DNA from: Xiphias gladius
Lineage: Eukaryota; Chordata; Actinopteri; Istiophoriformes; Xiphiidae
Length of the DNA stretch: 64,000 bases
Assembly (NCBI RefSeq): GCF_016859285.1
Contig: NC_053405.1
Location: forward strand, 3,337,760-3,401,759
Direction of reading: 5' to 3'
The notes under the pieces are model-generated. The model ran no database searches, was not told the DNA's origin, and worked only from the letters and a program-made list of their open reading frames with translations. A program made the translations under genes and the position numbers. Of this stretch, positions 1 through 12,599 are shown piece by piece. The stretch's first letter is position 1. Every line of letters starts with the position of its first letter.

Positions 1-3000
1 TCGCAGATTATAATATGAACTACATTTCATAAGTATTAACTATAGCGTAAACAATGACTGTGAGGTTAAACTGCTTCATTAAGGATGCTCGAGTTTCACA
101 TTCATTCCGAGATTTTCCTCACGGGCAAAACAACAATGATCGTCGTTTAGACGGCCCCTTTTTTATGTTTTCCCCGAGCAACCTCACGTAAAATAAAAAG
201 CGTGCTGCTGCTGCTTTTTATCCAAGCGCCTGCAAAGAGCCCGCAAAGGCTCTTAAGTAGCTTTCAGATTATGAACGGTTACCGCTGTGTCTGCTACGCA
301 ACGAAACGCAGCAGCTATCGGCTGCCACCCGTCCTACAAATGCTCTGTAAGTAGCCCAGACCGGATAATCAGACTTGCTTAATTGATATGTTTGTTGACT
401 GCTGGTGAAGAGGTGTGTAATTCAGTAAAGTCAGATACCGGTAAAATTAGCTGTGTTAGCGATTTCCCTCGGTGCGGTGTCTGTGGCTGCCAAGGTCACA
501 CAGTGGGCTACAGAGGAAAGCCAAAATCAAAAAACAAAAAAAAGAACAATCGTAATCTCAGACGGCAGTGGGAAATGGCTGCGCATATTCGCGAGAGCAG
601 CAGCCACCATCCCTCCCTGTGGAACTCACATGTCCCAGTTGGGCATGCCGTCCAGGCTGCCATCACATCTGCACCGGAAACTACGGCGGGGGCGGCAACC
701 GCAGCCTCTAAATACCTTCGGTTTGGAGGTTATCGGGGCTGATCGGGCGAACAAGTCGTCCGTCACCAGACATCTTGCCTCCTACCGGCGGTCAAAGCTG
801 GTTTCTTTTAACCCTGCTCTTACTCAAGGGAAACTTGAAAACCATAACCACAGGCAGAAGATCAGAAAACATTCATATTATTTCCTTTTTGTGACAGTCA
901 TATGTGATTTGGGAAGCAGTGACAAACAATGTCCTGACAATGGAGGGGCACAATCAGCCAACGCTCATACGGGTCATTTTGGAAAGAGATGACGAAGGAC
1001 TTATTTCTTTGTATTAGTTGGAGGACCAGTTGTCCATTTTAGGTCAAAATTGCCATTTTTACATGCAGTCTGCAACTTTTAGGTAGGTACAGCGAGACGA
1101 TGATCCACAAGGCAACCCAGGGGTTTGTGGCCAGGTTCGTCACGCGACTTCAACCCGACTGATCATGTGTTTCACTGCTGAAGACCAGACTGAAGGCAAA
1201 AAGTCCTCAAAACGAGCAGGAAGGTGAAACTGGCTGCAGCAAGGGCCAGATATCACCAGGGTAGATACCGCCTGTCTGCTCATTTCTTCAGGGAGTAAAA
1301 CTAGTAACGTTATGACTCCAATGATCAAACATGACTTTATTCAAGTTCATGTCAACCAGTCCTACAACTTTCAGTCACCTAGAGATGCAGGGACTGGGTG
1401 TAAAAAGGGCTACAACCCCTGCACTGTTAATCCGACATGGATGTAAACATTCTCAAATGAAGCCTCATGGTCACACGGAGTACTCAACAACCCACAAAGC
1501 AACGGCTGGTGTTGCACAGACTTTCTCCCGACATCCTCTGACCTGGATGACTGAGAATAACTTTCTCAGTTTTAAAATACCCTCTGCACCCTCACCAAAA
1601 AGCAAGAGCAGGCTCAGAGAGAACACAGAAGACCATAATGAAGGTTTCATCTCCCACGGTCCTGCTGTTAACGTGAGTTAAAAGCATCTTCTCTTGAACC
1701 ACCTTCTCTGCGAGCGCGGTTCAATAGTTTCATAATTTTAAGATGAGGGAGTTGCGGGTGGCCGGTCTGATCGACGCGGGAGCCGGGCCGAGAGACAGAG
1801 AAAAACCCTGGGCAGCCGCGGTCTGGGGTCGACTTCGCCATCAACCTGACACATCAAATATTCAGCAGCAGCGCTGGGACACTCTGAAACCACTGGCGCT
1901 GGAGACAGACAGCAGGGAAAACCAGGGACATAATCTCAAATACTCATTATCACTAGGAGCTGTGTGGGTGTGTGTGTCTTTCGCACTTAACAATGGCACT
2001 TATCCCCAACAGATTATAGCTCCCCACATCAAATATTAAAGCAGTGGTGTGAATTATTGATCCCAATCAATGTTTGCAGATCAGAGCTCTCAGCTGGCAG
2101 AGAAGGAGCTAATGACCGGGGGCTGAATGGAAAGCTGAGCAGCACTGTGTCTGGGACTCTACGGAGCTGCGGAAAGATCCGACCGCGAAGACTAGATGAT
2201 CATCAAGACAGCTCACGTTTTACAAGATGATGAGCACCACATTTACTTCATGTACATCAGTCCCTCCAGGACCGTGTGATCTTCAGATTGCAGCAATTAA
2301 CCCAAAAATGAGACAATCCTTGCAATTTTTGTAAGAGCTGGCATTTTTTCAAATCCCTGCAGCTTTTCTCCAAAAAAAAAAAAAAAAAAATTCAAACTAT
2401 TAAACTTATCCGGTTGAGAACCACTGTTATGAGCCAAAATCAAAGAAAAATCTGCAACAATCTCAACAAAGGAACTTCGTTGAAACTACGCTGAAGAGGA
2501 CCCCCCCCCCCTCGGTGTTTTCCTCTCAGTCTCTGTATTGCTCACAAGTAGCTTGTCCGATTAATTGTTTTTCAACTTTCCACAACTGAACTCGCTCTAA
2601 TTTAATACCCACAACTAACTTTTTGGGTTTATTGAGCTTGATGACAGCACTATCTGCATCCTGCATAGTCAACTGCACAAACTAGCATCTATCTAGAGTA
2701 TATTTATGTCCACGAACAACACATTTACCTACTAGAATAGCACAAAAATTGGACAAACTCCTTGTCAGATCACTGAACACCGTCTAAAAAGTATAGTTAA
2801 TGTCTATCTGTGATGTGAAGTGTGTATTTGTGGAAAGAAGGTTAAAAACATGCAACGGGTTTCTATCTATATTGGAGCACCAGTAGCCCCCCCCCCATTA
2901 TTTTGATAATGCAGTCAGGTCTACATTTCCTACGCTGTTTACTGGATCTGAACAAACCCCCCTCCCCACACCCCCCCCCCCCCTGAAATTCAGCAGCTTC

Positions 3001-3110
3001 ACCTCTCAGTCACTGTCTCATTTCAAATCCAATACGCTGGAAGACAGAGCCGGCACAACAAAAATGTGTCCCTGTCCAAATACTGCACTGTATTCCTCTG
3101 TCTGTTTTCC
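1..3110. other. Intergenic, no gene recognised
   Basis: No exon that I recognise. Open frames around 383-992 and 1331-1681 lack splice context and family resemblance. A GC-richer, non-repetitive stretch around 1740-2200 could be a conserved non-coding element, but nothing in the single sequence proves this. Short poly-C and poly-A runs occur (for example near 2370, 2500 and 2890). Confidence 0.5.
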
Positions 3111-3113
3111 CTG

Positions 3114-3215
<102 letters not shown>

Positions 3216-3877
3216 CAGACAGACACACTCACAGGTAGAGCAGCTGTGAGCCCCACATCTGATTATGTTATTGACACTGGGCAGGAAAAAACACACAAGT
3301 GGAAGCGTGCCACATCCGAGTGTAAAATACACAGAGGACGATACTGCTCCATCACATTAAATGACATAACTAGTTTACATCAAGGCTGCTTTACTGCGTG
3401 CTTAGCACAGCGGAGCCTCGCGATCCATAAATCGGTTTGTTCATGTACCAGAATTGTTAATGCAGCCTGCCGGTTTGCCAGCCTTAGTTGTGTCTGAGCG
3501 TCTCTAAACCCCCGGGGTCTGTGCTACAACCGATGATTAGCATTTACATAATGAGCTAAATGTTAGCTGCTGCCTTAAACTGCTCTTTCTCAGCTGTAGG
3601 GGGCAAGCTGACCTCCACAGAAACACACGGGAAGGCTTTGGCAAGGGGCAGGGACAAGGAGAGAGGCGGGGGACCGATGTTGAAGTTCAAAATGGTGGAT
3701 CAGTTCTGTTTTTGGGAAGCCTTGCTAATGGACAGTGATATTCAATATCTTTAGTCTTCTCAACAAATCCCACGAAACAAGGAATGTATCTCACCAACTA
3801 GTACCGTGTGCATATCCAAAGCCTGATGTATTTTATTTCTCCGGGCCATAGAGCTGCACGGTTCTCCAGAAACTACA

Positions 3878-4030
3878 CACTGTTAGACCGGGTGACATGT
3901 TCCTTCATTACCACGAACACACACACACTGTAAGTCTATGGTTTACTGTACTACACTGTTGTGCCTCCCCAAATACTCACTAGAGGACCAAATGTGGATT
4001 AATCCGCTGCCGTAAATAGTCCCCAACAAA
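3878..4030 (+). repeat. Dispersed repeat copy linked to a CA tract
   Basis: The block around 'gggtgacatgttccttcatt', followed by a CA tract, recurs near 27617 as 'gggtgacatgttcttccatt', also followed by a CA tract. This indicates a dispersed element that carries a seed microsatellite. Confidence 0.55.
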
Positions 4031-4649
4031 ACGCACTATTTCCTCCTTTTCATGGGCTTTTTTTTTTTTTTGGACAGTAACAAAAACATTGAATATGACC
4101 AGATTTATCCTTTGACATCTGGCCAGGGGAGCAGATTAAAATTAGCCTCCTATGGCTTATCCTTTTTCTAGCATAAGAATTGTCCCTGTCAAAATAAACA
4201 AACGACACCAAATAACTGATTGTAGAAATACTAAAACCGTGAGGCCAAGGTCCCCCCAAGGGCGAGCTCGCTCCCACAAAAAACGTTTTCGGCGTCTTTA
4301 TTCTACTCTACATAATGGTCTAAACGCTGGCTCAAGGCCATCACCACACAGCTAAGAATATAATTCTGGTGGACAAATGCTGAATCAAGTGATTTTATAT
4401 TTGTTCATTTACTTGACTCATAAGTTAAAGTAACAGTCAAAGTTAAAAATACTGGACTGAAATATATCAAACAAGACTTCGACTTTAACACCCAATTTGT
4501 AGCCCCTCATATAATTAATTTGTACAATGTTAACTCCTCCTTAAAGTGCAATATGTTTGAAAGTACTGGAGAAAGCTAGTAAGTGTACCTTGAGTTTAAA
4601 TTTGAATTTTAAATTTTAAATTTGAGATTTGGGAAATACACTTCTTCGC

Positions 4650-5120
4650 TTTATTTGTTGAAAGTTAGATTAGTTGATTTATGCCACACCCATGTCAGTA
4701 CTGTAAATATAGAGCTGTCAGCTAGCTTAGCTTAGCATAAAGAATAGAAACATGGGGGAAACAGCTAGCCTGGCTCTATCCACAGCGAACAAGCCCTGCC
4801 TACCAGCATCTCCCAAAAATCACTAATTAACACCTTGTTTAATCTGTACAAAAACAAAAAAAACAAAAACAAAGAATAAAATTGAATATTTGCCATTTTA
4901 TGTTTAGTTACTGGTCCAGGCCAAGAAATAGTCCGGTACATCTCCTCTCATAAAACGTCAAACTGTCGTTTTAACATTTCAGGTTTTGTACAAATGAAAC
5001 AAACAAGACGTAAGCTAAGCTAACTGGCTGGTGGCTCCAGCTACGCGTTTACTGCACAGACACGGAAGTGCTATCGATCCTAACGTGTAACTCCCAGCAT
5101 GATAATGAGTGTATTTCCCA
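4650..5120 (+). mobile_element. SINE/MITE-like repeat with 'gctagcttagcttagcata' head
   Basis: It carries 'gctagcttagcttagcata', then a segment resembling 'gggggaaacagctagcctgg', and ends with 'taagctaagctaactggctg'. A diverged copy in the same orientation lies at 11715-12130. This family is very common in percomorph genomes. No coding capacity is visible. Confidence 0.7.
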
Positions 5121-5623
5121 GAACGTTGAGCTGCTCCTTGAAACCCCAACCCCCCAACAAAGGACATCACGTGTCCTCAATAGCTTCCAGTCTGTAAAAT
5201 GCAGACTGCATCATCTCAGTCTCCATTTCTCCGTTCCTCTAAACAAGACACAGATTCTCTGACTCCCTTTCCTTTCAAAACACTGCCTCATCCTCCTCTT
5301 CCTCCCCTGTTTTTCTCAAACACAGACAGCTTGCCCGACCGCCTGGAATACACATTCGGATCTGCTTGTCACTTCACATCTCCCTCGTCTTTGTCTTTCC
5401 TCCTCTTCTCACCACCTCTCTCTGTCTAGCTCTCTTCCTCATAATCTCTCTATCTGTCCATCTCTTCCCCTGCTTTATGTGAGCCTGCTAGTCAATACAG
5501 ATTTCCTGCTTTTAACTCTTCTGCCTGGGAACCAAGGGACGACTGGGAGCAGGAGGGGGGGTCTAAATCTAAAGAGCGGGGGCTCTAAATGTAAACAGTG
5601 GAACACAGAGCAGCTTAAGAGGG

Positions 5624-5633
5624 CTATAAATAG
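5624..5633 (+). promoter_or_regulatory. TATA-like / MEF2-consensus motif CTATAAATAG
   Basis: CTATAAATAG fits both the MEF2 consensus and a TATA box. It sits in a non-repetitive stretch (about 5480-5830) with no recognisable gene downstream. Function is inferred from the motif only. Confidence 0.25.
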
Positions 5634-6441
5634 AGCGATAGAGCAAGAGAGGGAGCACGCAAGAGGGAGATAGAGAGAGAAAGCTTTGCTTACGGAATAA
5701 AAATTGCTCCCGACAGTCAGGGATTAGTGCTTCCCCGGGGGATTTTCACTCCAAAAGCCCAATCTGGGGCGATTGGGATGAGCACCAGCCTCAGTCATCT
5801 TAATTCAGTTAAACCCTGCCCAACACAGATAGAAAACATAGATGCCTGCATGTTCACACACACAAATACATACACAGAGTAAATGTAAACACACACACAC
5901 ACAGAGTAGCAGAAGGTTGAGAAGGATGAGTGGATGGGGGGGAGGCGGTGGTCAGTTTGGAAAAAAGGAGGATTTATATGAAAATAAATTTAAAATAAGG
6001 CAGGTAAGTTGAGCTACGTGAGCTAGTACAGATGTAGAGCTGTGTGTTTTTAGTTGGTCATAATTGAAAGGACACACACACACACACACTTGCGCGCGCA
6101 CTCTCTCGCTCACACACACATCACTGTGAGCCTCATTACCAGCAGATTACTCAGCACCTGATCCTGCTAAGCTTGTTAAACAACACTGTGCTGTAGAATA
6201 CACACAAACACGCAGACACACACACACACACTCAGAGTACGGTGCTAAGAATAACTTTTGTCATACAAAAAACAATGGGAACACCTTCACTGATAAACAG
6301 GCTGACATTTAGATATGGTACAGGGAAAATGGAAAAAAAATTCTCTAAATTTTGGAACTTTTAATAGTTTAATATTAAACTATTAATAGTTTTCTTTTTT
6401 GGTGACCAGGGGGCAGAAAACCTCAAAACAAGGTGAAAGAT

Positions 6442-6502
6442 ACACCGATCAGCCACGACATTAAAGCCCGTTGCCGGTTTTAATGTCGTGGCTGATCGGT
6501 GT
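6442..6502. mobile_element. Foldback mini-element, perfect 24-bp inverted repeat
   Basis: Left arm 6442-6465 and right arm 6479-6502 are exact reverse complements around a 13-base spacer. The arm core 'gatcagccacgacatta' resembles the end of a common teleost inverted-repeat transposon. This is probably two termini brought together by an internal deletion. Confidence 0.75.
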
Positions 6503-7019
6503 CGGGTGTGACGATGGCTAACTCTATCCCCTGAAGTGTCTGAAAGTGGAAGACAACCGACGACGACCTTGGATGACCCACACGGCGTTCTGGGTTGGTT
6601 TTGGTTTAATTCTATCATAAAACAACCTGCATGTGACACTCTGGTTCAAATACTCACCAAGCAAGAAAAACAAGAAAAACAAAAAAAACCTAAAACAAAA
6701 AGACAGATTCAGTCGTGGAACATGGACATGCAGAAACACACAATGAAACAAAAGAAAACGAACTGCAAACGGCACATATAATTGAAGCATGACACGGTAT
6801 AAAAAACACTGAAAGTTAAACTAACTTATTTCCACAGTAACTGTCAAGTGGATAAGCGAGATCACGCGTGTATGTCCTGCAAGTCTTGAAAGCTATGACT
6901 GACTCCAGTGTTTAGTCTGCCTCGTCTGCCTGTCACAGCATAAATGTATGACTCTGTGACTGCCTAATCTTTGCCTAAAGACACAGCGATCATCTTTAAA
7001 AGGAAATGTTAGTGTGTAG

Positions 7020-7600
7020 TCTGAGCCCTTGTGGCATGACGTGTTAGCAAACAGCGGCTTATTTACAGATCCAACAGAGGCGGAGCAATTGGATTCGTCC
7101 ATTTTGACCACCGAGGAGCAGAAAAACTGACAAATTATCCGACTAATTTTGCAACCCTGACTTGTTTTTGCCTGTATGGCTGTTATGAATGATCTGTTTG
7201 TTGAATGTGTATATGGAGTAACTGATTGCAGACACAGACCAACAAATTTAATCAAGTAGGTTCATATTTCTGGTGACTATTAGTCCACTCTCCAATCTCC
7301 TCTCTCCTTTTACCTCTGTTTTGGTCTCCACCAACCACTGAGAAAATGATCTGACTCTTTAGCTGCTAAATGCTCCACTGTGTTCACCGGCTATTCTCTA
7401 ACTGTGTCCGGCTGCTGTTTGGTGCTGGTCAGGTAGTGGACAGTGGGTTTTTAGAGTGTATTTGCTGAAAAAAGCTGCCTGCTGCTGCTGGAGACTCTGA
7501 GACCGAATCGTACAGTAGATGTGCAGCAAAGCCGAAACAATGAACTATAAGAGGCTAAAAAGCTCCACAGAGCTGCAGTCAAGAACTGGTCCGTCCTTGG
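7020..7600 (+). repeat. Dispersed non-coding repeat, family R1, copy 1
   Basis: It begins near 'gtgttagcaaacagcggctt', runs through 'ttttggtctccaccaacc', and ends near 'gctaaaaagctccacagagc'. The same blocks recur in the same order at 29790-30180 and 48010-48480, with a partial copy at 23090-23235. No open frame is shared between copies, so this is a non-autonomous element. Confidence 0.75.
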
Positions 7601-7612
7601 TGCTGATAAAAA

Positions 7613-7650
7613 AAAAAAAAAATAAATAAATAAATAAATAAATAAATAAA
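7613..7650. repeat. Poly-A / (AAAT)n simple repeat
   Basis: An A-run followed by repeated aaat units directly after the R1 copy. It may be the element's A-rich tail. Confidence 0.8.
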
Positions 7651-7925
7651 CTTTCAAAAGCCTTTTGGATTAAAGCTCAAAAAAGGCACTTTTTTCTTAG
7701 TGGATGAAAAGTTGACATTTTGGAGATAAATGTCCATGTAGACGAGCGTACGTGCAGAGGCCCATGCACCCCTTTATTGCTCAACAGTGCCTGAGAAATG
7801 ATGAGAGAAGGGTGTATACAGTAGCAGTGCTGCAGGCTTCCTTCTGCTGAGGCGCCGCACGCATCTTAGTTCCCACAGCAACACATTAGCACTCAACTCT
7901 ACCATGGAGGAGCCGGTAAACAAAA

Positions 7926-7927
<2 letters not shown>

Positions 7928-7985
<58 letters not shown>
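7928..7985. repeat. (GT)n microsatellite
   Basis: Uninterrupted GT dinucleotide run, joined to the irregular minisatellite that follows. Confidence 0.97.
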
Positions 7986-7986
<1 letters not shown>

Positions 7987-7989
7987 ACG

Positions 7990-8420
7990 CTCCTGAACTT
8001 CTATCTTCATAAGGACCAATTTGATCATTAGAAAGATTATTGAAGGTGAGGACAATGTGGAAACCGGGGACAGTTTTGAAAAGTGTCTTTGGAAAGTAAG
8101 GACATTTTTGGGGAGTGAGGACAATTTTGAACTGTAAAGACATTTTTGAAAACTGGGATCAATTCTGGAAGATGTTTTACGTGATGACATTTTTGTAACA
8201 TGAAGAAAGTTTTGTAAAGGGAGAAAATTTTGGGACGGGATGATTTCTGTTGAAAAGTGACAACATTTTTGGAAGAAATTCTTTAGCAGTGAGGACATTT
8301 TGGAAAATGGAGACGTGTCTGGTCCTCACCTCTTCAAAGTGCTGTTTGGAGGTTAAGAATCGTTTAGGTTTGGGGCTAGGGAGTTCATTAAATCAACGAA
8401 GGTCCTCACAAGTGTGTAAG
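7990..8420 (+). repeat. Irregular 'gaggacattttgg' minisatellite-like repeat
   Basis: Many diverged units of about 18-25 bases built on 'gtgaggacattttggaaa' are followed by 'ggtcctcac' and a tail near 8400. This is a known style of teleost repeat that often lies beside a GT tract, as here. The 174-residue open frame on the minus strand is only a reading of these units. Confidence 0.7.
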
Positions 8421-8694
8421 TACTAACGTATCAAAATCAAAATCCGGAATGATGACTTCAACTCTCCGTCTGTGCGGACACACGAGGTCCTCACAAAAAG
8501 AGAGCTCCGAGAGTAGCAGGTATGATGGTGGATGGCGGGGTGGGCGTCCGTGGACTCGCGGCCCAAAGTTAATTCACTTTCACAGTTTGCAAAACGAATG
8601 AATAAAATATGCGCTCCAGTTTGCAAGGGGGGGGGGGTATATTCTCTAATTGCAATTTCTGTCGGCTGAATGAGAAGTTGTGGGGAGACAAATT

Positions 8695-8698
<4 letters not shown>

Positions 8699-8760
<62 letters not shown>
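8699..8760. repeat. (CA)n microsatellite
   Basis: Pure CA dinucleotide run of about 62 bases. Confidence 0.97.
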
Positions 8761-8762
<2 letters not shown>

Positions 8763-8779
8763 TGTACATTTAATCAAGT

Positions 8780-11700
8780 CGGTCCATTAGGTAACCCAAG
8801 GTGTTGGCATAAACTACATCCTTGGGGATGTGGGAATATGAACATCTACACTGATCAAAATAGGACAAAAATGCTCTGTGCAGTCATTTGCTTTTTAAAT
8901 ATTAGTCTATATATACTGATTTACACGACTTTACTCACGATCCACTGTTGCTTTGCGTCTTATTTTCTCTCCTTTTAACGATCCAAACAGCTACAGAAAT
9001 ACTGAAAGGCAAACATGTGGCCCGAGGTGATAATTCTGAACAAATACTCATTAAATATTTTCAAATGTTTGCATAAAATAAAGCCGGCAAACTTCTGGGA
9101 AATCACCTAAACTGCTCCCATCCGCCATGTCACGCAGCCACCGGCGGACACACAGACAAACACGAGCCCCTGTCCATTAGAGGTCACATGTGGGCACACA
9201 GCTCATAAAACTGGTGGCGAGAGGGGCTGCCGCGGGGAGGAATATAACCGTACTGACGTGGTTTGCTGGTGACACAGTGACATTGACGGAGATATTCACC
9301 GCAACCTCGCGCCGGCCCTGGCTGCAGAGGAGAGGATGCTGTAATTCCTCTCTTCATTGCAAGACTTGTTCTAGTCTGAGCCACCACCCGCCATCATTTC
9401 ATAAAGGAAGTCACTCTGGTTTCCAGCACTGACTGACTGACAGGGAGGGGGGGGCCAGTGTACAGATGCTTTACCTAAAAGCCCGTTTGAAGAATTTTTA
9501 TGTGGTTATTATGGTATCTGATGGCATAAGCTTGTGTTTGCAGAAAAATCAAGTTATTCTGGTGATAACTGGCGTGTTCCCATAGTGTCGGCCATAGTGT
9601 CTTTTTGGACTCTACCACCAGGAGTCACCAAGGTCAGGCATTTCTAATTCACACAGATAAGGGCCTCAAGAAAATGTATAAATGCCGCAGTGTAAAAAAT
9701 ATTCCGTTATCAGTGAAAGTCCTGCATTTACAACCCCGTCTCCCAGAAATCACGTTCATATACTACGAAGTTGTTTTTCCCAAATATGTTGTGGTGGCAA
9801 CGTAATCAACGGCTGGATGATGTCCAGAGGCAGCGTGTGTTTGAACGAACGAAGCGCTGCGTTTATTAATGTAGCACAGGATGGCGGACGTACAAGACGC
9901 ATGACGCGTTGTTAGGTTCAGGCAACAAAAGCGCTTTGGTTAGGGTTTGGGGAAAGATGGCGGTTTTGACTAAATTACTGTGACCATCTATGGTATTAAA
10001 CCAGACCGGGGTCTTTCCCTGACCTTAATCAAGTGCTGTTATGAGTCTAAACAGAACCATAAAACAGTTTAATGATCCTGGATTCACTACAAGTGGATAT
10101 TTAGATGCAAGATCAGACATTTTAGTGGAAACAACAACAACAAAAAAAAGTTTTTTGTGAACATTTTACCGAAATGTTCAAGATCATATTTGCAACTCAC
10201 CAAAAATGTAAATTAGCAACATTTCCTAATTATGTGACGAGAAAACATCATCCGGTCCCGTTTATGTTTCCTTCAAAATGGATTTTCTGTTGCAAATGAG
10301 TTGTGTATAAAAGGCAATTTCTAGGAGACAGGGTTGGCATTTCATCTTTCACTTGAAGCCTCCTTGGAACAGTGAAACTTCACTGGAGACCTCATGCTGC
10401 GCTACTAGGTGTGATGAAGTCCAACCACCCAGGGCCGTAGCCATCACTGAGGACTCTGAGGGGTCTTGTTTTTAGGGAATTTTATTTCATATAATTAAAA
10501 GAATTACACACAAGGGGGATTCGAGTGGCTGATTTCAGTTTTTTTGGACGCCATAAGTTTTACTTTGACTACTTGTAGGCCAAGAAAGAGAGAATTCAGT
10601 GTTTCTCCATCAGACTTTTATTCCTGGCAGTGCAGAGAGGGGCTTTGAAACAGCATTCAAACCTCAGTGTTGGAAAAGAAAAACTTACAGCAACTACCAG
10701 TTAAATGGTTAACTGAGCAAATAACAGGATAAATCCTGATAATTAAGAGCATTTGGAGACTTTATTTTGGGTGTTTGGGGTGGGGATGTGGGTGGTGGCT
10801 AGTGTTGGGGATGAGGACTCCTGACCTCAGTATTTCTGAAATTCTGGCCCCGCAGCCCATAAAACCATCACGGACTTTCTGATCCGTCTCACGGCCTCTC
10901 TCTCTCTCCCCATTTCTCGTCGTCCACTGGTTTACACTTAAGATTCCTCACTGCGTTAGACCCCACCTGGTTTCCCTGTTTTTCCAGCAAACACGTCACA
11001 TTAAGGAAGCAGTGATGCCCATTCACGGCGCCTTGAAGTGCTACTGAGGCGTAAAGCTGGAAGCTGGTACTCCTCCCTGCTTTGCCAGCTTTTTGATGTG
11101 ATGAAATTATATATGGTAATTCGAATACACCATTCTGAACAGCCCCTCAGTGTGGTGTCTAACTTGTCTAATTCAGGGACTGGATGAGGTTTGTATACAG
11201 CCAGATATTATCTTTAGATAGGGTGAGAGATACATACATACAAAACTTACATAGGTGTAGATAAATATAAATATGTGTTGCTGATGCATGAACATTTTAG
11301 CAGCAGTTAAATGTTGTAGTTGCGGGGAGGGGCTAATTTCTACTACTTCATATTCTGATGGATAGTTAATCTACAAAACATGCATCATATTTTGGAAACT
11401 GATCATGTGTTTTGTGAGTATAATCTTAATCTGCATAGTAAAAAGGTGCTAATAAAATGGAAATGTCTAAAAAGCAGAATATTTTCCTCTAATATGTGAT
11501 GCAATTTGTGGCCGGGTTGACCTGTGAGAGAGCAGAGAGCCCCTGGGCAAAACTTTATTTAGGAATATCCACCAAGCCGGCGCCATACAACTGAAAGTTA
11601 AATTCCCTAACAAATTTTTAATTAAGCACACTAATTTAGGTCAATTGATTTCCAGTGAATCTGGAGCGCTGGGGCAGTTGCCCATTTCTGCCTGGTGGTA
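8780..11700. other. Intergenic, no gene recognised
   Basis: No exon with family resemblance. 9550-9990 resembles a decayed teleost repeat ('ggttagggtttggg' style). The non-repetitive blocks at about 9110-9430 and 10850-11050 are candidates for conserved non-coding DNA, on composition only. Confidence 0.4.
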
Positions 11701-11714
11701 GTAGCAGCATAAAT

Positions 11715-12130
11715 TAGCATTAAAGGAACGGTTACACATTTTGGGAAATGTGTACCACTCTAAGCTACGGCCAGCAGCTCAGCCTAGCATAAAAACTGGA
11801 CGCAGGGGGAATCAGCTGGCCCAGCTCTGTCCGAAGGTAACACAGATCCATCCATCACATAGCCCACCATAAACTGCTGTTTTTGCTCTTCGGTTTTTGG
11901 ATGAATTAAAACAAACGAGATGTTAAGTCTTGATCGGTGAGCTTTAGAGGTGACGGCAGGTGGATTTTGTACTTCTGGACGGAGCCGGGCTACCTGCTAA
12001 GCTAAGCTAACCGGCCGGTGGCTGTGGCTCCATATCTGATGCACATACAGTGCATGAGATTGGTGTCAATCTTCTAATCCAATTCCCCCGCAAGAAAGCA
12101 AATAAACTTAATTGACCACAAACGTCGAAA
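11715..12130 (+). mobile_element. SINE/MITE-like repeat, second copy
   Basis: Same order of blocks as 4650-5120: 'cagcctagcataaaaactgg', a middle block near 'cagctctgtccgaaggtaac', then 'gctaagctaagctaaccggc' and a tail ending near 'cccccgcaagaaagcaaa'. Clearly diverged from the first copy. Confidence 0.7.
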
Positions 12131-12344
12131 TACTTCTCTAAAATGTGAACTCTCTCCCAAAATAAGTCAAAATGGTATTTGTGTACAGTCGTTGAGGGAA
12201 TGCGCTTAGTTACTTTTTTATATCTGCTGGCTAGTGAGGGCGGTGTGTTTACAGGATAAAGAACCTGTATTTTCAGACACATTACACTCTGACCTCCTTT
12301 TTCCCTTTCCTTGCTTTGCTTTTCTTTTCTACCTTATTTCCCTC

Positions 12345-12369
12345 TTTCTCTCTCTCTCTCTCTCTCTCT
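12345..12369. repeat. (CT)n simple repeat
   Basis: Run of tctctc at the end of a pyrimidine-rich stretch. Confidence 0.85.
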
Positions 12370-12557
12370 GACAGGCCTAGCTGGGCAGTACAACTCAGAT
12401 TGGTGTGAAATCGCCGCCTAACAGGCGGGAAATTGGCTCTGTTATTTGTGGCGCAGAGTCATGGGGGACCGTCCGACCATCATCCTCTCTCTAATGAGCA
12501 GGTGATGGAGGCGTAGCCGGGGAAGGGAGGGAGGGATTCGTGGCGTCTCAGACGCCA

Positions 12558-12559
<2 letters not shown>

Positions 12560-12590
<31 letters not shown>
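12560..12590. repeat. (CA)n simple repeat
   Basis: Short CA run with one interrupting 't'. Confidence 0.85.
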
Positions 12591-12595
<5 letters not shown>

Positions 12596-12599
12596 GAGC

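Noticed and set aside
453..992. 179-residue plus-strand frame near the window start
   Set aside because: No recognised domain, biased towards Lys/Arg/Ser, no splice or promoter support. An undetected exon cannot be excluded.
7774..8298. 174-residue minus-strand frame with repeating Ser/Lys/Phe units
   Set aside because: It reads the irregular 'gaggacattttgg' minisatellite and a GT tract; no real gene features.
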